Below are positions 6,481 through 9,851 of a stretch of 9,851 bases of DNA, piece after piece. The notes under the pieces are model-generated. The model was not told the DNA's origin. It saw only the letters and a program-made list of their open reading frames with translations, and did no database searches. Position 1 is the first letter of the stretch; each line of letters starts with the position of its first letter. The stretch is from Deltaproteobacteria bacterium (lineage in GTDB: Bacteria > Desulfobacterota > Desulfomonilia > UBA1062), in assembly GCA_003643935.1 (NCBI GenBank), contig QMLJ01000020.1:1-9851 (forward strand), given 5' to 3'. A program made the position numbers and the translations under genes.

Positions 6481-6756
6481 TCAGTGTTCATACCTGGCCT
6501 TGATCTCTCTCACAAAGGACTGGGCATCTTCTTCGGACTTTACTATGATCACAGGCCTCGAGCTAAAGGGTGCAAGGTCGACGCAACAGACCTCGCACCC
6601 CTCCACTACAAGTACCATGTCTGTATCTTCTGTTTGTGCTGGAACAAGCTCTATTGCATCACCAAGCTGTTCCTTAATGTACTCCACTGCCTTTACCCTG
6701 TCATAGTCAGGGTTACAGCCCCCACAGTACTTGAGACCAACCTTGACTTTCCCCAT
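6481..6756 (-). CDS. Small CGGCNP-motif protein coupled to the dehydratase
   Basis: 91 residues, cytoplasmic. The hallmark is GLKYCGGCNPDYDRV near the N-terminus (C11, C14), and a second cysteine group, GCEVCCVD (C54, C57, C58), follows a hydrophobic strand (MVLVVEG). The alternation of strands and helices (VKVGLKYCG, AVEYIKEQL, MVLVVEG, RPVIIVKS, AQSFVREI) suggests a compact alpha/beta fold, and five cysteines suggest metal, Fe-S or redox binding. I recall similar proteins as uncharacterised neighbours of acyl-CoA enzymes in anaerobes, but cannot name the family. Its ATG lies two bases after the dehydratase stop and has only a weak ribosome binding site, so translation is probably coupled. 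It may help assemble, reduce or protect the dehydratase's oxygen-sensitive [4Fe-4S]; this is inference. Confidence 0.8.
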   Translation of the reverse strand: MGKVKVGLKYCGGCNPDYDRVKAVEYIKEQLGDAIELVPAQTEDTDMVLVVEGCEVCCVDLAPFSSRPVIIVKSEEDAQSFVREIKARYEH

Positions 6757-6758
6757 GG

Positions 6759-8204
6759 CTACTCTTCAACTATGCCACAGAGCTTCTTGGCAAGCCTTTG
6801 TTTCTGCTTCAGGTTCACCTGGCGTGATATCATTATCCTCTGTGCCTGTGGCGAACCTGCACCGTGCATGGATTCCGTGAGGTAACCTACTGCAGCGGTA
6901 CCAAGTGTCATGTTTTCTATCAGCCTTAACATGCGTATCCTGTACTCGGTTGGTATATCGGACCTGCCCTTGTAATATTTATCCATCCACTTCCCTATAT
7001 CCGACGATCTGAAATCCCTCTCCGAGGGTAGTGTTACCATAAGTCCTCCGGCTATGTCCTGGGCGAGCCTTGCTATCTCGAAAGGAAACCTGGTAACGTT
7101 CTGCTTGTGAACGTTTGCAAGCAATGTGTTTACATAGTAAGTCCCGCTTGGTTCCCTGTGCCCCTCCGAAGCGCATGCAATGGCACCGCAGTAAAGGGTC
7201 TCGTTCAGGTGATTCATCTCAATTATCTTGTCCTTTATGTGTGATGCCCTGTCCACGCCGTTGTACTCTGCTATTGTCTGTGCAGCACCTATAAGCACGT
7301 CTCCCAGCCCAACCTTGCATGAATAGCTCTGTCGGTGGTACGATGCGAACTGTTCAACGAGCTGGCCAGAGAAATCGTATTCCTTGTACATGAAGACCCT
7401 CTCCCACGGTACGAACACATCATCAAAGATCACAAGCGCCTCGAGGCCGCCAAAGTAAATATTTCCCCTGTCGATATCGCCTTGCTCAAGTTTCCTGGTG
7501 TCGCAGGACTGCCGACCAATCACATAGGTAATACCTTTTGCATCACTTGGCAGTGCAAAGCTTATGGCATAGTCCTTATCTTCTTCTCTCATGGTAATGG
7601 TTGGCATAACGATTATCTCGTGTGAATTGACCGCACCTGTCTGGTGCACCTTTGCTCCCCTTACAACTATGCCATCTGCCCTCTCCTCAACAACGCGGAC
7701 GTAAAGGTCAGGATCCTTTTGCTGATGGGGTCTCAATGAGCGATCTCCTTTGGGATCTGTCATGGCACCACAGCATACAAGGTCCTTCTCCTGCACATAC
7801 TTAAGGTACTCTATGAATCTCTTGTTGTAATCAGTACCGTACTTGGCATCTATGTCGTAAGTGGTCATGGAAAGGGCATTTAAAGTATCCATACCCACGC
7901 AACGCTGGAAACAACAGCCTGTGTACGCACCTAGCAGCCTACCCATCTTGCTCTTTTTAACGAGATCATCTATGCTCTGATGTATGTGCGTAAAACGGTT
8001 TATCTTTTTACCCGTAACATGGGATGTCGCTGTCATTATGTCCTCGTGCTCGGGCCTGTTTGCAAGCTCGTAGGTGGCGGCAACCGCCTTCATCGAAGGC
8101 CGGATTATGGGGTTATCCACCACGTTCTCAACCCTCTCACCAAACATGTACACGTTGAGGTTCAACCTTCTCAGGCTTTCTTCATACTCCTCGGCTGTCA
8201 TCAT
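6759..8204 (-). CDS. abfD: 4-hydroxybutyryl-CoA dehydratase / vinylacetyl-CoA isomerase
   Basis: 481 residues from ATG 8204, chosen because AGGAGG lies eight bases before it; the ATG at 8210 is only two bases away from that site. The enzyme uses FAD and an unusual [4Fe-4S] cluster to turn 4-hydroxybutyryl-CoA into crotonyl-CoA by a ketyl-radical route and can isomerise vinylacetyl-CoA. Cluster ligands are seen as C98 and C102 (CCFQRC), H290 and C296 (HRQSYSCK). Other residues matching the Clostridium aminobutyricum active site are Q100, T189 (HQTGAVNSHE), E255 (GGLEALVIFD), Y294, K297 and E444 (TESMHGAGSP). Compared with the clostridial protein as I remember it (490 residues), one residue is missing between Y294 and C296, and about nine before RMLRLIEN. 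Likely roles are GABA or 4-hydroxybutyrate fermentation, succinate-to-crotonate metabolism or a 4-hydroxybutyrate carbon-fixation route; no other pathway gene is in view. Confidence 0.95.
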   Translation of the reverse strand: MMTAEEYEESLRRLNLNVYMFGERVENVVDNPIIRPSMKAVAATYELANRPEHEDIMTATSHVTGKKINRFTHIHQSIDDLVKKSKMGRLLGAYTGCCFQRCVGMDTLNALSMTTYDIDAKYGTDYNKRFIEYLKYVQEKDLVCCGAMTDPKGDRSLRPHQQKDPDLYVRVVEERADGIVVRGAKVHQTGAVNSHEIIVMPTITMREEDKDYAISFALPSDAKGITYVIGRQSCDTRKLEQGDIDRGNIYFGGLEALVIFDDVFVPWERVFMYKEYDFSGQLVEQFASYHRQSYSCKVGLGDVLIGAAQTIAEYNGVDRASHIKDKIIEMNHLNETLYCGAIACASEGHREPSGTYYVNTLLANVHKQNVTRFPFEIARLAQDIAGGLMVTLPSERDFRSSDIGKWMDKYYKGRSDIPTEYRIRMLRLIENMTLGTAAVGYLTESMHGAGSPQAQRIMISRQVNLKQKQRLAKKLCGIVEE

Positions 8205-8240
8205 GGTCATTCCCTCCTTTTAATTAATGCCCCGACCTTG

Positions 8241-8310
8241 CAACCGGGTTGATGTATTCATCTTAGTGATAATAGGCTTTACACACGACCTATTGCATTA
8301 AAAAAATGCA
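8241..8310 (-). promoter_or_regulatory. Structured leader of the dehydratase transcript
   Basis: The roughly 120-base leader between the promoter and ATG 8204 holds three dyads: an 11-bp palindrome CAACC-G-GGTTG (8241-8251), AATAGG / CCTATT (8271-8276 and 8289-8294), and TGCATT / AATGCA around five A (8294-8310). The two last overlap by one base. They could be RNA hairpins or protein sites. No known riboswitch is recognised. Confidence 0.3.
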
Positions 8311-8331
8311 TGATATATGCTCATGCCCCTT

Positions 8332-8359
8332 AGAATATGGAACAAAAAGCGTTTGTCAA
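8332..8359 (-). promoter_or_regulatory. Sigma-70 promoter of the dehydratase operon
   Basis: Read on the minus strand, a perfect TTGACA (8359-8354) is followed after 16 bases by TATTCT (8337-8332), four of six matches to the -10 consensus. Transcription would start near 8325 and give a leader of about 120 bases. It is the only good promoter between the toxin gene and the dehydratase. Confidence 0.65.
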
Positions 8360-8381
8360 CACGAATGCCTGTTCATGTTGA
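8356..8381. promoter_or_regulatory. 26-bp palindrome on the dehydratase -35 box, candidate operator
   Basis: TCAACACGAA (8356-8365) and TTCATGTTGA (8372-8381) are inverted copies matching at nine of ten positions around a six-base centre, TGCCTG. The palindrome covers four bases of the -35 box and the DNA just upstream of it on the minus strand. This length and symmetry fit a dimeric repressor or activator, for example of the TetR, GntR or Crp/Fnr class. No regulator gene for it is in the window. Confidence 0.5.
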
Positions 8382-8419
8382 TTAGGCTTGCATATCTCTT
8401 TAATGTCAGGCCGGTACGA

Positions 8420-8701
8420 TTACTTCTTCTTAAGATATTTCTTCAGATCCCTGTAATAATTTTGGTGAGGACCGATCATAATTAACTCGATTTTTTCTTC
8501 ATTGAAGCGATATGCTAAAAGATACTGGATTGTTTTTATCTTGAATTTGTGTACAAAAACTTCTTTTAGATCACCTTTCTTCTCGGTTCCAATCTCGGGA
8601 TTTTCAATCAACAGATTGATCTGCTCATCAAGTATTAATTTTTGTTCTTTACTAAACTTCCTTACCCTTTGTTCAAACAAACGGGATTGTAAGACCTTCA
8701 C
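8420..8701 (-). CDS. RelE/ParE-family toxin
   Basis: 93 residues, starting at GTG 8701. The protein is small and basic with the family pattern: an N-terminal helix pair (LFEQRVRKFSKEQKLILDEQ), the GDLKEVFVHKF strand region, the hydrophobic core strand YLLAYRF, and a C-terminal IELIMIGPHQNYYRDLKKYL that supplies the His and Tyr often important in RelE-like nucleases. It is probably an mRNA interferase or gyrase inhibitor; the sequence does not decide which. It starts six bases after the antitoxin stop with a poor ribosome binding site, so it is likely made by translational coupling at a lower level than the antitoxin, which is the usual arrangement. Confidence 0.85.
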   Translation of the reverse strand: MKVLQSRLFEQRVRKFSKEQKLILDEQINLLIENPEIGTEKKGDLKEVFVHKFKIKTIQYLLAYRFNEEKIELIMIGPHQNYYRDLKKYLKKK

Positions 8702-8707
8702 GTGTTA

Positions 8708-8926
8708 TTATCCAAATCGGTATTCAGAATATTCACCTTGCTCTAATTCGGCCATACCAATCAATATTTCTTTGATTAAAGAATATGTAAGGTCAGGGTT
8801 CTCCTCGACACATTTACCAATCCTGGCCCAGTGTTCAATCTGACCTGTTACTGACCTTTTCTCAACCTTACTGTATATCTTGGCCTCTTTAACCAAGTCT
8901 TCTGAGACTCGAATTGCTGAAGTCAT
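8708..8926 (-). CDS. ParD-like antitoxin
   Basis: 72 residues. The N-terminus TSAIRVSEDLVKEAKIYSK followed by RSVTGQIEHWARIGK is the ribbon-helix-helix DNA-binding domain of ParD-like antitoxins, with the strand residues at AIRVS. The C-terminal part (NPDLTYSLIKEILIGMAELE) should wrap around the toxin. GGAGGG lies seven bases before the ATG, a much better site than that of the toxin. The protein should neutralise the toxin at 8420-8701 and repress the shared promoter. Both ends of the pair look intact, so the module is probably functional. Such pairs move often between genomes. Confidence 0.87.
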   Translation of the reverse strand: MTSAIRVSEDLVKEAKIYSKVEKRSVTGQIEHWARIGKCVEENPDLTYSLIKEILIGMAELEQGEYSEYRFG

Positions 8927-8962
8927 AATATAACCCTCCCTCTATAGGTAGTAACATTAATA

Positions 8963-8982
8963 CAATATATTGCATAATGCAA
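8963..8982 (-). promoter_or_regulatory. Overlapping palindromes, toxin-antitoxin operator and promoter
   Basis: CAATATATTG (8963-8972) is a perfect 10-bp palindrome that overlaps TTGCAT-A-ATGCAA (8970-8982), a perfect 13-bp palindrome. On the minus strand a weak promoter, TTGTTG - 17 bases - TATTAA, overlaps them, 35-65 bases before the antitoxin ATG. Adjacent dyads are the usual binding sites for a ribbon-helix-helix antitoxin repressing its own operon. Confidence 0.45.
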
Positions 8983-9036
8983 CAAGAAATCGAGATATGT
9001 GTATGCAAGGTCAATATGCCATCTCGAAAGGATATC

Positions 9037-9570
9037 TCATGCACCATCAAGACCTGTATGCTCGTGTTCAGAGAACCACGAGGATGGGTCGGTAAGGTAC
9101 AGCTTCAGGTCTGAAAGCAGGGCATAATGTCCCTTTTCCTCCAGGATCATCTGCCTTATGAATTCTCTTTCTTCTTCATCCTCGGCATCTTCCATCTGAC
9201 GCTCGTAGAACCTTACGCTCTTGAGTTCCAGGTCAAGGCCTATGTCCACGGCCTCGATGTCTGTTGCGGTTGCCTTCGTATCCTTCCCGTACTTCTCTGC
9301 TAGATCACTAAATACGGACTTAACGTCCTTCTTGTCCAACTTGAGATCTTTCCACTCCCTGGTGAACACCTTTTTACCCTTGATGGAACTGTAAATCTTT
9401 TTTATACGCTCCATGTGCTTTCCTTCGTCTTCTTTAAGCCCTGCAAATATGTCTCTACCCAGCTTGTTCTCGGCTGTCTTAAGAGCCTTCTCATAGTAGG
9501 CCATTCCCTTCTCCTCCATGTCAAGTGCTGTCGAGAGCATCATGAGCGTCCTGTCATATTCTTGAACCAT
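9037..9570 (-). CDS. Ferritin-like diiron protein, rubrerythrin family without rubredoxin domain
   Basis: 177 residues, cytoplasmic. Two helical pairs each carry an ExxH iron site: E49-x2-H52 (EDEGKHMERI) and E145-x2-H148 (LEEKGHYALL). Further glutamates at E19/E20 (DMEEKGMAYYE) and E115 (LDLELKSVRFYE) complete the expected diiron ligand set of a rubrerythrin. The C-terminal rubredoxin CxxC pairs are absent and there is no cysteine, so electrons for peroxide reduction must come from a partner. The C-terminal SEHEHTGLDGA is not explained. GAGGT lies six bases before the ATG. It follows the peroxiredoxin gene by 52 bases and probably forms a peroxide-defence pair with it, though a ferritin-like iron-handling role is possible. 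Confidence 0.85.
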   Translation of the reverse strand: MVQEYDRTLMMLSTALDMEEKGMAYYEKALKTAENKLGRDIFAGLKEDEGKHMERIKKIYSSIKGKKVFTREWKDLKLDKKDVKSVFSDLAEKYGKDTKATATDIEAVDIGLDLELKSVRFYERQMEDAEDEEEREFIRQMILEEKGHYALLSDLKLYLTDPSSWFSEHEHTGLDGA

Positions 9571-9590
9571 GCTTTACCTCTAATTTTTCC

Positions 9591-9611
9591 GGGCCGGCCC
9601 AAGGCCGGCCC
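9591..9611. terminator. Strong GC-rich hairpin between the peroxiredoxin and rubrerythrin-like genes
   Basis: GGGCCGGCC (9591-9599) and GGCCGGCCC (9603-9611) form a perfect 9-bp all-GC stem with a three-base loop. It lies 11 bases after the peroxiredoxin stop and 20 bases before the next ATG. On the transcribed (minus) strand it is followed by GGAAAAATTAG, not a T-run, so intrinsic termination is unlikely to be complete. It may instead protect the upstream message or set the ratio of the two proteins. Confidence 0.45.
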
Positions 9612-9622
9612 CATTTACAAAG

Positions 9623-9851
9623 TCAGGGTTTCCACACCTTCCAGACCTTTCCCACAAGGTCAGGCCCAACCTTGAGCGTGGTGCCACCCGGCTCCCAGCC
9701 TGAAGGTGTGGCCTCAGCCCCTTTTGCTTCTCTTACGAGCTGGAACGCCTTTATCTGCCTTATGGCCTCTTCCACCTTCCTACCCACTGCAGGAGTGAGT
9801 ACCTCCATTGCCTGGACAACGCCGTCCGGGTCTATTATGAACCTGCCTCTC
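9623..9851 (-). CDS. Peroxiredoxin (AhpC/TSA family), C-terminal part
   Basis: Only the last 75 residues lie in the window; the gene continues past its right edge. RGRFIIDPDGVVQAMEVLTP is the conserved strand-turn-strand of AhpC/Prx proteins, followed by the helix RKVEEAIRQIKAFQLVREA and the C-terminal arm ATPSGWEPGG. These enzymes reduce hydrogen peroxide and organic peroxides through an N-terminal peroxidatic cysteine, not visible here. In typical 2-Cys AhpC the arm contains a resolving cysteine in a CPxxWxPG motif; here Thr takes its place and no cysteine is present in the visible part. It may therefore work as a 1-Cys enzyme or resolve elsewhere. The ferritin-like diiron protein follows on the same strand. 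Confidence 0.9.
   Translation of the reverse strand, partial: RGRFIIDPDGVVQAMEVLTPAVGRKVEEAIRQIKAFQLVREAKGAEATPSGWEPGGTTLKVGPDLVGKVWKVWKP

Noticed and set aside
6484..6885. Plus-strand open frame of 133 codons
   Set aside because: It lies antisense to the CGGCNP protein and the dehydratase end, is cysteine- and leucine-rich without family features, and has no ribosome binding site.
8205..8210. ATG 8210 as dehydratase start
   Set aside because: It lies only two bases from the GGAGG site, too close for efficient initiation; ATG 8204 is spaced normally.
8502..8843. Plus-strand open frame across the toxin and antitoxin genes
   Set aside because: It is antisense to both recognised genes, has no ribosome binding site and shows no family motif.

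Overview
The window reads as chromosomal DNA from an anaerobic bacterium. The two clearest promoters have a sigma-70 TTGACA -35 box and most genes have GGAGG-type ribosome binding sites, so it is bacterial. The gene content (class I hybrid cluster protein, a sulfite-reductase-like ferredoxin, an oxygen-sensitive radical dehydratase, a rubrerythrin-type protein) points to a strict anaerobe. Base composition looks mid-40s % GC, with frequent ATA (Ile) and AGG/AGA (Arg) codons. This suits Desulfobacterota, Nitrospirota or a similar lineage, but the sequence alone does not settle the phylum.

Left to right: (1) 225-2354 (+), a large two-PilZ-like-domain protein with a C-terminal acetyltransferase-like region, whose best start is a TTG with a strong ribosome binding site. 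(2) 2355-2694, a gene-free stretch with a hairpin, a minus-strand open fragment that may be a gene remnant, a nine-unit degenerate heptamer array, and a good promoter overlapped by a dyad just before the next gene. (3) 2695-6421 (+), a candidate nitrosative/redox stress cluster: an Rrf2 regulator with three clustered cysteines, a PCP_red / half-sulfite-reductase / ferredoxin fusion, hybrid cluster protein Hcp with all eight hybrid-cluster ligands, and a carboxymuconolactone-decarboxylase-fold protein with no cysteine. A 164-bp element with inverted ends lies between the regulator and the fusion gene. (4) 6481-8204 (-), a 4-hydroxybutyryl-CoA dehydratase followed two bases later by a small CGGCNP-motif protein, transcribed towards the Hcp cluster from a promoter whose -35 box is overlapped by a near-perfect 26-bp palindrome. 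(5) 8420-8926 (-), a ParD-like antitoxin and RelE/ParE toxin pair with palindromes in front. (6) 9037-9851 (-), a peroxiredoxin C-terminus (cut by the window edge), a very GC-rich intercistronic hairpin and a ferritin-like diiron protein.

Taken together, the window holds two stress-defence modules, one for NO/hydroxylamine (Hcp cluster) and one for peroxide (peroxiredoxin plus rubrerythrin-like protein), flanking an anaerobic C4-acyl-CoA module and a toxin-antitoxin pair. The strongest candidate for something little described is the Rrf2 - sulfite-reductase-like ferredoxin - Hcp - cysteine-free CMD cluster. No RNA gene, CRISPR array, complete insertion sequence or replication origin was seen.
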